DNA of 64,000 nucleotides from positions 3,348,001-3,412,000 of the forward strand of contig NZ_CP021358.1 of the NCBI RefSeq assembly GCF_002157205.1. Direction: 5' to 3'. This document shows positions 1-9,663 of the stretch, piece by piece. The notes beneath the pieces are model-generated. The model saw only the letters and a list, made by a program, of their open reading frames with translations. It searched no databases and was not told the origin of the DNA. A program made the translations under genes and the position numbers. Every line of letters begins with the position of its first letter. Within the stretch, counting starts at the first letter, position 1. Source of the stretch: Kushneria marisflavi. GTDB taxonomy: Bacteria > Pseudomonadota > Gammaproteobacteria > Pseudomonadales > Halomonadaceae.

Positions 1-623
1 CGTGTCCACTCGAAAAGAGCCTGATCCGGCGCGTAGGGCAACACATAGAGAAAGTCGATGCCGGCCTGCGGGTCATCGCTGACACGAAAGTCCATCAGCT
101 CGGCGTGCTGGGGGATGTTGTCGGCCTGGACGTTGATGCCGGCGAAATCCTGCCACAGCCACGGCGAGGCCAGCGGTTTCGGATGCGGACGCGTGTCCAC
201 GCCGAAACGGGCCTGAATCGTCTCGCCACTTTCCAGCGTCACGGTCACGCCGTCTTCGCGATCTTCGACGTCGACTGCATGGTCCTGCATTCTTGCGATG
301 GATGGGTGCGCCTCAACAGCGGCCAGCGTTCGGCTATAAAAACGCTCGGCTTCGAGCATTTCATAGGGGTAGCGCCGGCTTTTAACCGTGGTGCTGGCCT
401 CCCGGGTATGAAGCGTCAGGTCATGCCAGCGGGCGCGAACATCATCCTGAAAGGGGTGCGCGGTAACCGGCCAGCCACACCAGGTGCGGTCGTTGGTGTA
501 GTCACCGCGCGGGTCGATGATCAGGGTGCGCGGTGCTCCCTGGTGCTGGGCGAGTCGATAGGCAAGGCTCAGCCCGGCGCAGCCGCCGCCGAGAATCACG
601 AGATCAAGGGCATCAGTGCTCAT
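1..623 (-). CDS. crtY: Lycopene beta-cyclase CrtY, 3'-truncated by window edge
   Basis: Lycopene cyclase that would close the ends of lycopene into beta rings, giving beta-carotene. The ATG is at 623 and the frame stays open to position 1, so about 207 codons are visible and the C-terminal half lies outside the window. The N-terminus carries a Rossmann dinucleotide-binding motif (VILGGGCAGLSLA, about residues 9-21), followed by DRTWCGW, characteristic of the CrtY family. Further on, VDTRPHPKP and the FLYVLPYAP segment also fit this family. Its ATG overlaps the crtB stop as ATGA (620-623), so it is the fourth visible gene of a translationally coupled crt operon. What lies downstream (for example crtZ) cannot be seen. 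Family assignment is by recognition of motifs and operon context. Confidence 0.88.
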   Translation of the reverse strand, partial: MSTDALDLVILGGGCAGLSLAYRLAQHQGAPRTLIIDPRGDYTNDRTWCGWPVTAHPFQDDVRARWHDLTLHTREASTTVKSRRYPYEMLEAERFYSRTLAAVEAHPSIARMQDHAVDVEDREDGVTVTLESGETIQARFGVDTRPHPKPLASPWLWQDFAGINVQADNIPQHAELMDFRVSDDPQAGIDFLYVLPYAPDQALFEWT

Positions 624-1558
624 GACGCATCAAGTGCATGGGCGCCGGGCAGGTCGGCAATGTGGCGATGCAGCGACGCATCGTGGCTGTCGCGGTGGCT
701 GGCACTGATGGCACCGCGGCCACCGAGACGGCGGGCGGCGATCCATGCCTTGCCCGGCAGCGAGACGTGGACGCGCCCCTGCCACCAGGCCAGACGTTCG
801 TGGCGCAGGCGCAGGCCGATGGCGCGATAGACGTCGGCGGCCACGGCAATGGCACGCCGGTTTTTGCCGGGAATACGGTCAAAGCCGTCGGCGGCGCTGG
901 CGTAATAGGTCTCGGCCAGGGTCAGCAGACGATCAATGGCGCGAGCGACCCGCGCGCGCTGATCATGATCGGCACGCATCATCTCTTCAGGTGACAAATG
1001 ATCCACCCAGTCGGCCGGCAGGTAGCGGCGGCCCATGCCGGCGTCTTCTCGCACATCGCGGGCAATGTTGGTCATCTGCATCGCCAGTCCCAAATCGATG
1101 CCGTGGGGAATGGCGCTGTCATCGGCACCGACCACCGGACACATCAACACACCAACGGCTCCGGCCACGCCGTAACAGTAGCGCATCAGTTCCCGCTCAT
1201 CGCCAATCAGGGCCGGGGTACGAACATCTTCGATCAGGGCATCGATCAGCGCCACGGCTGCGCGAGTATCCAGCCCACGCCGTGTTTGAAGGTCGATCAG
1301 CACATGCGTGAGCGGGTCATGGCCGCTGCCGGCCAGGAGCTCGCGGCGCACGGTCATCAGACGCGCATGGGCGCTTTCGTTCTCGGCGTCAGTGGGCATG
1401 TCCTGATCGGCCAGATCATCCAGCTCGCGACAGACCATGTATAGAAGCGCAGCGTCGTGGGCATCGTCTCGCTCCATGAAGTAGCTGGCGAAGCGAAACG
1501 ACTTGCCGTGTCTGGCCAGAATGGCCTCGGCACTGGCGTGCTGGGCGGACTGCGTCAT
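620..1558 (-). CDS. crtB: Phytoene synthase CrtB
   Basis: Condenses two geranylgeranyl diphosphates head to head into phytoene, the first committed step of C40 carotenoids. The 312 residues match the usual length of bacterial CrtB. Both Asp-rich Mg-diphosphate motifs of the squalene/phytoene synthase family are present: DDLAD (residues 47-51) and NIARDVREDA with DVRED at 168-172, followed by GRRYLP. The start overlaps the crtI stop by 4 nt (1555-1558) and the stop overlaps the crtY start by 4 nt, the same ATGA arrangement at both ends. It is soluble or peripheral to the membrane, as usual for the family. No defect is visible. Confidence 0.95.
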   Translation of the reverse strand: MTQSAQHASAEAILARHGKSFRFASYFMERDDAHDAALLYMVCRELDDLADQDMPTDAENESAHARLMTVRRELLAGSGHDPLTHVLIDLQTRRGLDTRAAVALIDALIEDVRTPALIGDERELMRYCYGVAGAVGVLMCPVVGADDSAIPHGIDLGLAMQMTNIARDVREDAGMGRRYLPADWVDHLSPEEMMRADHDQRARVARAIDRLLTLAETYYASAADGFDRIPGKNRRAIAVAADVYRAIGLRLRHERLAWWQGRVHVSLPGKAWIAARRLGGRGAISASHRDSHDASLHRHIADLPGAHALDAS

Positions 1559-3024
1559 GCGTCGGCATCCGGCAGCAGGTGATCCACCACTTTGGCGCTC
1601 GACAGCACGCCCGGCAGCCCGGCGCCAGGATGGGTGCCGGCGCCGGTAAGGTAAAGGTTTTCCAGCACTTCGCTCTTGTTATGAAAGCGAAACCACGCCG
1701 ACTGGCGGAAAATGGGCGCAATCGAAAAGCCGGTGCCATGCATTGAGAGATAGCGCTCGCTGAAATCCTGCGGGGTCATATGAAAGCGGGTGACGATCGA
1801 TTCGCGAAAGCCCGGCATCGTGGTGCGATCGAGCGCATCGATGATGGCATTGCCGAGTTTGTCGCCTTCGCGTGACCAGTCTACATTGCCCTGCAGGTTC
1901 GGCACCGGAGCGAGGATGTAGAAGGAATCACAGCCAGGCGGCGCAAAGGAGGGGTCGGTCGCGGTCGGGCGATGGGCATAGAGCGAGAAGTCGTTGGCCA
2001 GCACGCGATGTTCGAAAATATCCTCAAGCAGCTCACGATAGCGCTGGCCCATCCAGATGGTGTGATGCTCGGCCTGAGGAAACTGCCGGTTGGTGCCGAC
2101 ATAGAGCACGAAAAGGCCCATCGAATATTTGGCGCCGGCCAGCTTGAGTTTCGCGCTGGTCGAGACCTGGTCCACCATGTGGGTATATAGATGCGCCGCA
2201 TCGGCGTTGCTGATGACCACGTTGGCCGGCAGCTTCTCACCGCTTTCAAGTTCCACGCCGTTGGCACGCCCGTGCTCACTCAGGATGCGCTTGATGGTGG
2301 TGCCAGTCTCGATGGTGATGCCGACATCGCGCATCAGCTTCTCAAGTGCCGCCACCAGCGCGCCGGTCCCCCCCATGGGGAAGTGCACGCCCCATTTGCG
2401 CTCAAGCCAGGGGATCAGGCCGTAGATGCTGGTGGTCCGAAAGGGATTGCCGCCCACCAGCAGCGGTGGAATCGAAAAGGCCTGACGCAGGCTGTCATCC
2501 TCGATGTGGGCACAGACCATCTGCCATACCGATCGATAGCTTTTCAGTTTCAAAAGGGCCGGAATCTGCGCGGCCATGGTCGAGAACTGATGAAAGGGGC
2601 GGTCGGCAAGCTGCTCGAAGCCGATCTCGAAGATCTCTTTTGAGGTTTTTAAAAGGTTCTGATAGCCCTGAACGTCGCGCTCGTTGAAGCGGCGTATGCT
2701 GGCGAGCGTCGCCGACATGTCAGTGCCGTAATCGAAGGTGCGCCCATCTTGGAAATAAAACTGATACCAGATGTCGAGCGCGACCATCTCGACATAGTCC
2801 TCCAGGCGTTTGCCGAAAAGTTCAAAGAGCTCCTCGAACAGAAAGGGCGCGGTGATCACCGTAGGGCCGGCGTCAAAGCGAAAGCCCTGATCGGTAAAGA
2901 CCTGGGCCCGACCGCCAAGCGATTCACAGCGTTCAATGAGCGTGACGTCATAGCCCTTTTTGCGCGCCCGCAGGGCGGCAGCCATGCCGCCAAATCCACC
3001 GCCGATCACCAGAGCACGGCTCAT
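1555..3024 (-). CDS. crtI: Phytoene desaturase (lycopene-forming) CrtI
   Basis: FAD-dependent desaturase converting colourless phytoene to red lycopene. The 489-residue protein begins with a textbook FAD-binding Rossmann motif (VIGGGFGGMAAALRARKKG, residues about 6-24), then LGGRAQVFTDQGFRFDAGPT, typical of CrtI. The C-terminal flavin signature of bacterial phytoene dehydrogenases is present (YLTGAGTHPGAGLPGVLSSA, near residues 458-477). It sits between crtE and crtB with 4-nt ATGA overlaps on both sides. The number of desaturation steps cannot be read from sequence, but the neighbouring crtY implies that lycopene is the product. Confidence 0.96.
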   Translation of the reverse strand: MSRALVIGGGFGGMAAALRARKKGYDVTLIERCESLGGRAQVFTDQGFRFDAGPTVITAPFLFEELFELFGKRLEDYVEMVALDIWYQFYFQDGRTFDYGTDMSATLASIRRFNERDVQGYQNLLKTSKEIFEIGFEQLADRPFHQFSTMAAQIPALLKLKSYRSVWQMVCAHIEDDSLRQAFSIPPLLVGGNPFRTTSIYGLIPWLERKWGVHFPMGGTGALVAALEKLMRDVGITIETGTTIKRILSEHGRANGVELESGEKLPANVVISNADAAHLYTHMVDQVSTSAKLKLAGAKYSMGLFVLYVGTNRQFPQAEHHTIWMGQRYRELLEDIFEHRVLANDFSLYAHRPTATDPSFAPPGCDSFYILAPVPNLQGNVDWSREGDKLGNAIIDALDRTTMPGFRESIVTRFHMTPQDFSERYLSMHGTGFSIAPIFRQSAWFRFHNKSEVLENLYLTGAGTHPGAGLPGVLSSAKVVDHLLPDADA

Positions 3025-3941
3025 GAGCGGCCACCCGTGACGCTGATCAGTTTCTCCTCGAGTCGATGAGCTTCCTCGATCAGAGCCTGTCCGCAGCCGT
3101 CGGGCAGGGTGCCTGCCAGCTGGCGCGTGCGGTTCAGATGGTGGCGACCGTAATCCAGCGCCGAGGCCATTGGGGTGGCATCGCCACGGTTGCCCAGCGC
3201 GTGAAGCATATTGCAGGCACCTTGCTGTTGATCGGTCATGTCGCTGTCAAAATCCTCGATGTCATCGATAAGCTGGTAGATCGTGGCAAACGTCAGCGCC
3301 GCCTCGCGGGCGTTGTGGATGGCGCTTTCATGGCCGGTCAGCAAAAGCGGCGCCTCAAGCGAGAGCGCAAACAGCGGGCCGGACTTGCCGCAGGCAGCCT
3401 GGCTGCACTGCTCGAAGTCGGGCTCGGGGCCCATCGCCAGGCTGAAGCATTCGGCCTGGCCGTGAATGGTGGTCTGGACGTGATAATGCACGCAGGACAG
3501 CAGCACTGGCAGACGTTCGGCATGAGGGCTCAGCCCGCTCATCAGGCCGTAGGCGGCGGAAATGAACAGATCACCCAGACAGATCGCCACACCTTCGTTC
3601 CAGACGCGCCAGACGCTTCGCTGGCCGCGTCGCATGCTGTCGTGGTCGAGCACGTCGTCGTGGATGAGGGATGCGTTGTGTAAAAGCTCGCTGATGCAGG
3701 CACAGATCAACGCCTGTTCATGGGCAAGCCCCAGCGCCCGGCCGGTGTGATAGCCCAGCCGGGCACGCAGATAGCCACCGGCGGCAGTCAGGTGGTGATT
3801 GATGGCATCACGAATCATGCCCTGGCGGTCGTCATCCTTGAGCGCCTGCGTCAGGGTGGTGTGAATGTCATGATTGAGAGAGGCGTATGGTACGTCCTCT
3901 ACGGAGTGGCGTTCGACGATCGGAGACGTCAGGCCGGTCAT
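3021..3941 (-). CDS. crtE: Geranylgeranyl diphosphate synthase CrtE
   Basis: Polyprenyl synthase making the C20 diphosphate precursor for CrtB. I chose the ATG at 3941 (306 residues) because an AAGGAGA Shine-Dalgarno lies about 6 nt upstream; the same frame stays open much further upstream, but that part is antisense to the neighbouring dehydrogenase. First Asp-rich motif IHDDVLDHDSMRRG (DDVLD at 95-99) and second motif YQLIDDIEDFDSD (DDIED at 226-230) are intact. First gene of the visible crt operon; its stop overlaps the crtI start by 4 nt. Geranylgeranyl as product is inferred from the operon; farnesyl or longer-chain synthases share these motifs. Confidence 0.93.
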   Translation of the reverse strand: MTGLTSPIVERHSVEDVPYASLNHDIHTTLTQALKDDDRQGMIRDAINHHLTAAGGYLRARLGYHTGRALGLAHEQALICACISELLHNASLIHDDVLDHDSMRRGQRSVWRVWNEGVAICLGDLFISAAYGLMSGLSPHAERLPVLLSCVHYHVQTTIHGQAECFSLAMGPEPDFEQCSQAACGKSGPLFALSLEAPLLLTGHESAIHNAREAALTFATIYQLIDDIEDFDSDMTDQQQGACNMLHALGNRGDATPMASALDYGRHHLNRTRQLAGTLPDGCGQALIEEAHRLEEKLISVTGGRS

Positions 3942-3993
3942 GAATTTCTCCTTGTCTGACGCGCGATTGCGACCGACATCCATTGTTGTGGTC

Positions 3994-4021
3994 ACCTGGC
4001 GCTTGCGTGTAAACGCCAGGT
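3994..4021. promoter_or_regulatory. Spaced inverted repeat upstream of crtE
   Basis: ACCTGGCG (3994-4001) and CGCCAGGT (4014-4021) form a perfect 8-bp inverted repeat with a 12-nt spacer, 53-80 nt upstream of the crtE start. It could be a repressor or activator operator, or a hairpin in the crt leader RNA. The rest of the 291-bp crtE/dehydrogenase intergenic region (3942-4232) shows no other gene. I could not identify a convincing crtE promoter by eye. Confidence 0.4.
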
Positions 4022-4179
4022 CATTCATTGATACAGGACAATAAAAGGGGTTACTCCAAAATAGCCGAAAAGCACGGTGCCTGTCATGGTCGCTGAAAGG
4101 GTAGATGGGCTGTCTCTGGTTTGCAGGCAATCCTTCCGCACGTGCTGGTGGCGCGCTTCGAAGGAGCTTGCCAGGCTCA

Positions 4180-4207
4180 TTGCACATTCTTGATCTCAGG
4201 ATTTTAT
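4180..4207 (+). promoter_or_regulatory. Candidate sigma-70 promoter of the short-chain dehydrogenase
   Basis: TTGCAC (4180-4185), a 16-nt spacer and TTTTAT (4202-4207). Transcription would begin about 4214, just upstream of the AGGAGG at 4222-4227. This agrees with translation starting at 4233 rather than at the upstream ATG (4206), which would lie inside the -10 element. Assigned by eye only. Confidence 0.4.
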
Positions 4208-4232
4208 GGGTCCGGTCGCACAGGAGGCAGAG

Positions 4233-4931
4233 ATGGCCAATCCAACACTTTTGATTACAGGCGCGTCCACCGGCATCGGTGAGGCCAGCGCCCGCCATGC
4301 GGCACAGGCCGGCTATAACGTGGCACTGGCAGCGCGCAGTACCAAACGTCTTGAAACACTGGCCGAATCTCTTGAGCAGGAATACGGCGTTCGTTCGATG
4401 GCGTTTACCTGCAATGTCCAGTCGTGGGAGGCACAGGAGCAGCTGGTGGCCTCGGTGGTTGAGCATTTCGGTGGTCTGGACGCCGTGTTTGCCAATGCAG
4501 GGCGTGGTCTTGAGGGACGGGGCTATGGGGGCAGTGACCCGGAAGAGTGGCGCGAGGTACTGCTGACCAACGTGCTGGGACCAGCGCTGACGGTACGTGC
4601 GGCCATGGCCGAGCTTAAAAAGCGCCGTGGGCATGTGCTGATCACGGGGTCCGTTGCCGGACGCCGGGTCATGCCGGGCTCCTTTTACGGCGCGACCAAA
4701 AGCGCCGTGCAGAGCATGGCCTACAATCTGCGCGAGGAGGTGAAGGGCAGCGGCATGCGGGTCACGCTGATCGAGCCGGGCGTGGTGGATACGCCCTTTT
4801 TCGATGAGCCGCAGGAAAATGCCCTGACGCCGGATGACATTGCCCGCTCGGTGGTTTTTGCATTGACCCAGCCAAAACACGTGGAAGTCCACGATATGTG
4901 CATTTTGCCGACCCCACCGATCGAGGAGTGA
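4233..4931 (+). CDS. Short-chain dehydrogenase/reductase (SDR) family oxidoreductase
   Basis: Classical SDR of 232 residues, NAD(P)-dependent, soluble. Cofactor motif TGASTGIG (residues 9-16), NAG motif (88-90) and the catalytic Ser140, Tyr152 and Lys156 (YGATK) are all present, so it should be active. The ATG at 4233 is preceded by AGGAGG with a 5-nt gap; an upstream in-frame ATG at 4206 has no such site. It closely resembles the YdfG-like SDRs that oxidise small hydroxy acids or reduce carbonyls, but the substrate cannot be told. It is divergent from crtE across 291 bp and ends at a bidirectional terminator shared with gatB. A link to carotenoid metabolism would be guesswork. Confidence 0.88.
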   Translation: MANPTLLITGASTGIGEASARHAAQAGYNVALAARSTKRLETLAESLEQEYGVRSMAFTCNVQSWEAQEQLVASVVEHFGGLDAVFANAGRGLEGRGYGGSDPEEWREVLLTNVLGPALTVRAAMAELKKRRGHVLITGSVAGRRVMPGSFYGATKSAVQSMAYNLREEVKGSGMRVTLIEPGVVDTPFFDEPQENALTPDDIARSVVFALTQPKHVEVHDMCILPTPPIEE

Positions 4932-4986
4932 TGGCCCGTTGTGGCCGCTCGGTAATGATGTGATCAAAAAGACATGAACGATAGGA

Positions 4987-5014
4987 AAAAGGGGCGCCTG
5001 CTGGCGCCCCTTTT
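4987..5014. terminator. Bidirectional intrinsic terminator between SDR gene and gatB
   Basis: AAAAGGGGCGCC (4987-4998), loop TGCT, GGCGCCCCTTTT (5003-5014): a perfect 12-bp stem with a T-run on each strand. It lies between convergent genes, so it can serve both. Confidence 0.85.
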
Positions 5015-5060
5015 GTGCTCGGTGCTTACTTGCGTCATGTCTTGTTGTGATGGCAAGAGA

Positions 5061-6515
5061 CTACAGCAGGGCGTCAAGCTTTTCCTTGAGCATGGCGTTG
5101 ACCTGCGGCGGGTTGGCCGTACCGCGTGAGGCCTTCATGACCTGACCGACGAAAAAGCCGATCATCTTGCCGCGCTTGTCTTCGGTCGCTTCGCGGTACT
5201 GGGTCACCTGTACCGGGTTATCGGTAATGACCTGATCGCACAGGGATTCGATGGCACCGGTATCGGTGACCTGCTTGAGGCCGCGGGCGTCGATAATCTC
5301 GTCGGCCGTCTCGCCCTTGCACTCCCACAGATCGGCAAAGACCTGCTTGGCCGCCTTGCCGTTGATGGTGTCATCGGCCAGACGCATGAGCAGACCACCG
5401 AGCTGCTCGGCGCTGACCGGGCTTTCGGTAATGTCAAGTCCATCCCGGTTGAGTCGACCCAGCAGATCGCCCTGTACCCAGTTGGCCGCGAGCTTGGCAT
5501 CCCCGCAGTGTTGCTGCACGGCTTCAAAATACTCGGCCAGTGGGCGTGAGCCGGTCAAAACGTCGGCATCGTAGGTAGACAGCCCAAGGGCGTCGACAAA
5601 GCGCTGACGCTTCTCGCTCGGCAGCTCCGGCAGGAGCGAACGCTGATGCTCGACATAGGCTTCATCCAGCATCAGGGGCAGCAGATCGGGGCAGGGGAAG
5701 TAACGATAGTCGTTGGCTTCCTCCTTGGTTCGCATCGAGCGCGTTTCGTCCAGATCCGGGTTGTAGAGCCGGGTTTCCTGAACGACGACGCCCCCTTCCT
5801 CAAGAATCTCGCTCTGGCGCTCGATTTCATAGGCGATGGCGCGCTCGACGAAGCGAAAGGAGTTGACGTTCTTGATCTCGGCGCGGGTGCCCAGCTTTTC
5901 CTGGCCCTTCGGGCGCAGCGAGACGTTGACGTCGCAGCGCATCGAGCCTTCAGCCATGTTGCCATCCGAAATGCCCAGATAGGTCACGATGGCATGAATG
6001 GCGCGAATATAGGCAGAAGCCTCTTCGGCACTGTGCATGTCGGGCTCGGAGACGATTTCCAGAAGTGGCGTGCCGGCCCGATTGAGATCAATGCCGGTCA
6101 TGCCGCTGTAGTCTTCATGCAGCGACTTGCCGGCATCCTCCTCAAGGTGGGCATGATGGATGCGCACCGTCTTGACCGTACCATCGCCCAGGGTGATGTC
6201 GACTTCGCCGCGGCCGACCACCGGATGGGCCATCTGACTGGTCTGGTAGCCCTTGGGAAGGTCCGGGTAAAAATAGTTCTTGCGCTCGAACACCGAGTAT
6301 TCAGGGATCTCGGCATTGATGGCCAGGCCAAAGCGCACTGCCATGGCCACGGCGTTTTCGTTGAGCACCGGCAGCGTGCCCGGCAGTCCGAGGTCGATGC
6401 CGCAGGCCTGGGTATTGGGCTCGGCGCCAAAAGCGGTCGAGGCGCCGGAAAAGATTTTCGAGCAGGTCGAAAGCTGCACGTGGACTTCAAGCCCGATCAC
6501 GACTTCCCACTGCAT
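5061..6515 (-). CDS. gatB: Asp-tRNA(Asn)/Glu-tRNA(Gln) amidotransferase subunit B
   Basis: Binds mischarged tRNA and activates the amino-acid side chain in the GatCAB complex, which converts Glu-tRNAGln or Asp-tRNAAsn to the amidated form. 484 residues from the ATG at 6515, which has AAGGAG upstream; the N-terminus [15 protein letters not shown] is diagnostic. The KIFSGAS and [10 protein letters not shown] segments are typical of GatB, and the C-terminal YqeY-like tail domain (residues about 330-484) is complete. Last gene of gatCAB: 4 nt separate it from the gatA stop, and its Shine-Dalgarno overlaps the end of gatA. Whether the organism needs it for Asn, Gln or both depends on other synthetases outside the window. 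Confidence 0.97.
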   Translation of the reverse strand: MQWEVVIGLEVHVQLSTCSKIFSGASTAFGAEPNTQACGIDLGLPGTLPVLNENAVAMAVRFGLAINAEIPEYSVFERKNYFYPDLPKGYQTSQMAHPVVGRGEVDITLGDGTVKTVRIHHAHLEEDAGKSLHEDYSGMTGIDLNRAGTPLLEIVSEPDMHSAEEASAYIRAIHAIVTYLGISDGNMAEGSMRCDVNVSLRPKGQEKLGTRAEIKNVNSFRFVERAIAYEIERQSEILEEGGVVVQETRLYNPDLDETRSMRTKEEANDYRYFPCPDLLPLMLDEAYVEHQRSLLPELPSEKRQRFVDALGLSTYDADVLTGSRPLAEYFEAVQQHCGDAKLAANWVQGDLLGRLNRDGLDITESPVSAEQLGGLLMRLADDTINGKAAKQVFADLWECKGETADEIIDARGLKQVTDTGAIESLCDQVITDNPVQVTQYREATEDKRGKMIGFFVGQVMKASRGTANPPQVNAMLKEKLDALL

Positions 6516-6519
6516 GTTG

Positions 6520-7971
6520 TTACTCCTTGATCTCGGGCCGGCGCTGATGCCAGTCCGTGGCCTGCTGATAGACATGCGCCACGTTGAGAAGATGGGCCTC
6601 GCCGAAATGCGGTCCCAGAATCTGAAGGCCTACCGGACGATTGTCGACCAGACCGGCAGGTACGCTGATACCCGGGATGCCGGCCAGGTTGATGGCGATG
6701 GTGTAGATATCCTGCAGATACATCTGCACCGGGTCGGCCCTGGACCCCAGCTCAAACGCCGTCGTCGGCGCAGCCGGTCCCATGAGCACATCCACACGGG
6801 CAAAGGCGTCGAGGAAATCCTGACGGATCAGGCGGCGAATCTGCTGTGCCTTGCGGTAGTAGGCATCGAAAAAGCCTTCGGAGAGGGTGTGTGTGCCGAT
6901 CAGGATGCGGCGCTTGACCTCGTCCCCGAAGCCTTCGGCGCGGGTACGCTTGTAGAGGTCTTCGAGATCGACCGGGTCTTCGCAGCGATACCCAAAGCGC
7001 ACGCCATCATAGCGTGACAGGTTCGCGGAGGCCTCGGCCGGGGCGATGACGTAATAGGCCGGAATCGCCATGCTGGTATGCGGCAGGCTGACATCGATGA
7101 CCTGGGCACCAAGGGATTCATACACTCGGACCGCTTCGCGCACTGCTGTCTCGACTTCGGGCGCCAGACCTTCACCGAAGTATTCAACCGGCAGACCGAT
7201 CTTGAGGCCGTTGAGCGGCTTGTCCAGCCCCTGGGTGTAGTCAGGCACGTTGCGTGACACGCTGGTGGAGTCACGCGCGTCATGACCGGCCATGGCATTC
7301 ATCAGCATCGCACAGTCTTCGGCCGTACGGGCCATGGGACCTGCCTGATCAAGACTCGAGGCGTAGGCGATCATGCCGTAGCGCGAGACACGCCCGTAGG
7401 TCGGCTTGAGACCGGTAATACCACAAAAGGCCGCCGGCTGACGGATTGAACCGCCGGTATCGGTGCCCAGTGCAGCCGGAACGAGACCGGCCGCGACGGC
7501 GGCTGCACTGCCGCCTGATGAACCGCCGGGAACCAGCGTCGGGTTCCAGGGGTTTTTGACCGGACCGTAATAGCTGTTTTCGTTGGACGAGCCCATGGCG
7601 AACTCGTCCATGTTGGTCTTGCCAAGGCTGACCGTGCCGGCGTGGCGAAGCTTTTCCACCACGGTGGCGTTGTAGGGGGCGATGAAGTTATCCAGCATCT
7701 TCGAGCCGGCACTGGTGCGTACGCCCTCGGTGCAGAAAATGTCCTTGTAGGCCAGCGGCAGACCGCTGAGGATGCCGGCCTCGCCCTTGTGACGCAGGGC
7801 ATCGGCAGCCTCGGCCTCCTTGATGGCCTGCTCGCCGGTGACAGTGATAAAGCTGTTGAGCGCGGGGTCATGGCGCTTGATGCGCTCAAGCAGCGAACTC
7901 GTCAGCTCACGACTGGAAAAGTCACCGGCAGCTAGGCCGCGGGCCAGTTCGGCAAGTGTCTTGTCATGCAT
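6520..7971 (-). CDS. gatA: Asp-tRNA(Asn)/Glu-tRNA(Gln) amidotransferase subunit A
   Basis: Amidase-signature subunit that hydrolyses glutamine and channels ammonia to GatB. 483 residues, standard length. The Ser-cis-Ser-Lys triad is visible: Lys in LPLAYKDIF (near residue 77), the [14 protein letters not shown] loop (about 150-165) and the nucleophile Ser in [12 protein letters not shown] (near 176). Middle gene of gatCAB, 86 nt downstream of gatC and 4 nt upstream of gatB. The Shine-Dalgarno is weak (GGAG about 12 nt away), but the start fits the family. Confidence 0.97.
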   Translation of the reverse strand: MHDKTLAELARGLAAGDFSSRELTSSLLERIKRHDPALNSFITVTGEQAIKEAEAADALRHKGEAGILSGLPLAYKDIFCTEGVRTSAGSKMLDNFIAPYNATVVEKLRHAGTVSLGKTNMDEFAMGSSNENSYYGPVKNPWNPTLVPGGSSGGSAAAVAAGLVPAALGTDTGGSIRQPAAFCGITGLKPTYGRVSRYGMIAYASSLDQAGPMARTAEDCAMLMNAMAGHDARDSTSVSRNVPDYTQGLDKPLNGLKIGLPVEYFGEGLAPEVETAVREAVRVYESLGAQVIDVSLPHTSMAIPAYYVIAPAEASANLSRYDGVRFGYRCEDPVDLEDLYKRTRAEGFGDEVKRRILIGTHTLSEGFFDAYYRKAQQIRRLIRQDFLDAFARVDVLMGPAAPTTAFELGSRADPVQMYLQDIYTIAINLAGIPGISVPAGLVDNRPVGLQILGPHFGEAHLLNVAHVYQQATDWHQRRPEIKE

Positions 7972-8057
7972 GGGGGCTTTTAACTCCTTGGCTGCCCGGG
8001 GTCGGGGCAGTATCTCTGATCTGTCGCATGTCAGGCCGGTCAGGGGGCGTCAGTCAA

Positions 8058-8345
8058 TCACTCAACCACGCGCGGCACCAGATAAAGGCCGTCTGCCGTG
8101 GCCGGGGCGATCTTCTGGAAGGTGTCGCGGCGGTCAGCTTCGATTGCCTCGTCGGCACGCAGTGGCTGGGTAGCATCCAGCGGGTGAGACAGCGGTGCGA
8201 CACCGTCGGTGTCGATCTCGGAAAGCCGGTCTACCATCTCGAGAATGCGAGACAGATCATCGACATAGCGTTCCGCCTGGGCATCACTCACGCCCAGACG
8301 GGCCAGATGCGCTGCGCGCAGAACATTGGCGTGTTCAATAGCCAT
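8058..8345 (-). CDS. gatC: Asp-tRNA(Asn)/Glu-tRNA(Gln) amidotransferase subunit C
   Basis: Small subunit that wraps around and stabilises GatA/GatB. 95 residues from the ATG at 8345, exactly the usual GatC size; an in-frame upstream extension to 8537 does not resemble GatC and I reject it. Recognisable features are the helical N-terminus with ARLGVSDAQAERYVDDLSRIL and the C-terminal LRADE...VPRVVE, which inserts at the GatA/GatB interface. First gene of the operon, divergent from mreB across 222 bp. Confidence 0.95.
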   Translation of the reverse strand: MAIEHANVLRAAHLARLGVSDAQAERYVDDLSRILEMVDRLSEIDTDGVAPLSHPLDATQPLRADEAIEADRRDTFQKIAPATADGLYLVPRVVE

Positions 8346-8558
8346 GGCGGTTCTACCTTTGAACAATGCAGGGTTGAATTGCAAAAGCGTGACGTCCGAC
8401 TTCTGATCGGGCTGCATAAAACCAACAAAAAGAAGGGAGGCCACATTGTAGGAAGAAGGTATCATAAGCAGCGACAGCATGGCAGGCGGGCTGCTTGCCG
8501 CATCATGACGGCGATGATACCGTTTGCATCCGCACAAGTTCCGGTCTGGCCCAGGTGA

Positions 8559-9605
<1,047 letters not shown>

Positions 9606-9613
9606 TGTCAGCG

Positions 9614-9639
9614 GCAGCCGGCGCCCTTGCGCCGGCTGC
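9614..9639. other. mreB-mreC intercistronic hairpin
   Basis: GCAGCCGGCGC (9614-9624), loop CCTT, GCGCCGGCTGC (9629-9639): perfect 11-bp GC-rich stem 8 nt after the mreB stop, with no following T-run. It more likely protects the mreB mRNA 3' end or lowers downstream expression than acts as a full terminator. MreB is needed in large excess over MreC and MreD, so such a device would make sense; that role is inference. Confidence 0.5.
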
Positions 9640-9663
9640 ATACGGTTCGCGGGAGGAAGGCCT

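Noticed and set aside
3942..4967. Long open frame upstream of and in frame with crtE on the minus strand
   Set aside because: It is antisense to the SDR gene with intact catalytic motifs, shows no family similarity, and crtE has its own Shine-Dalgarno and start at 3941.
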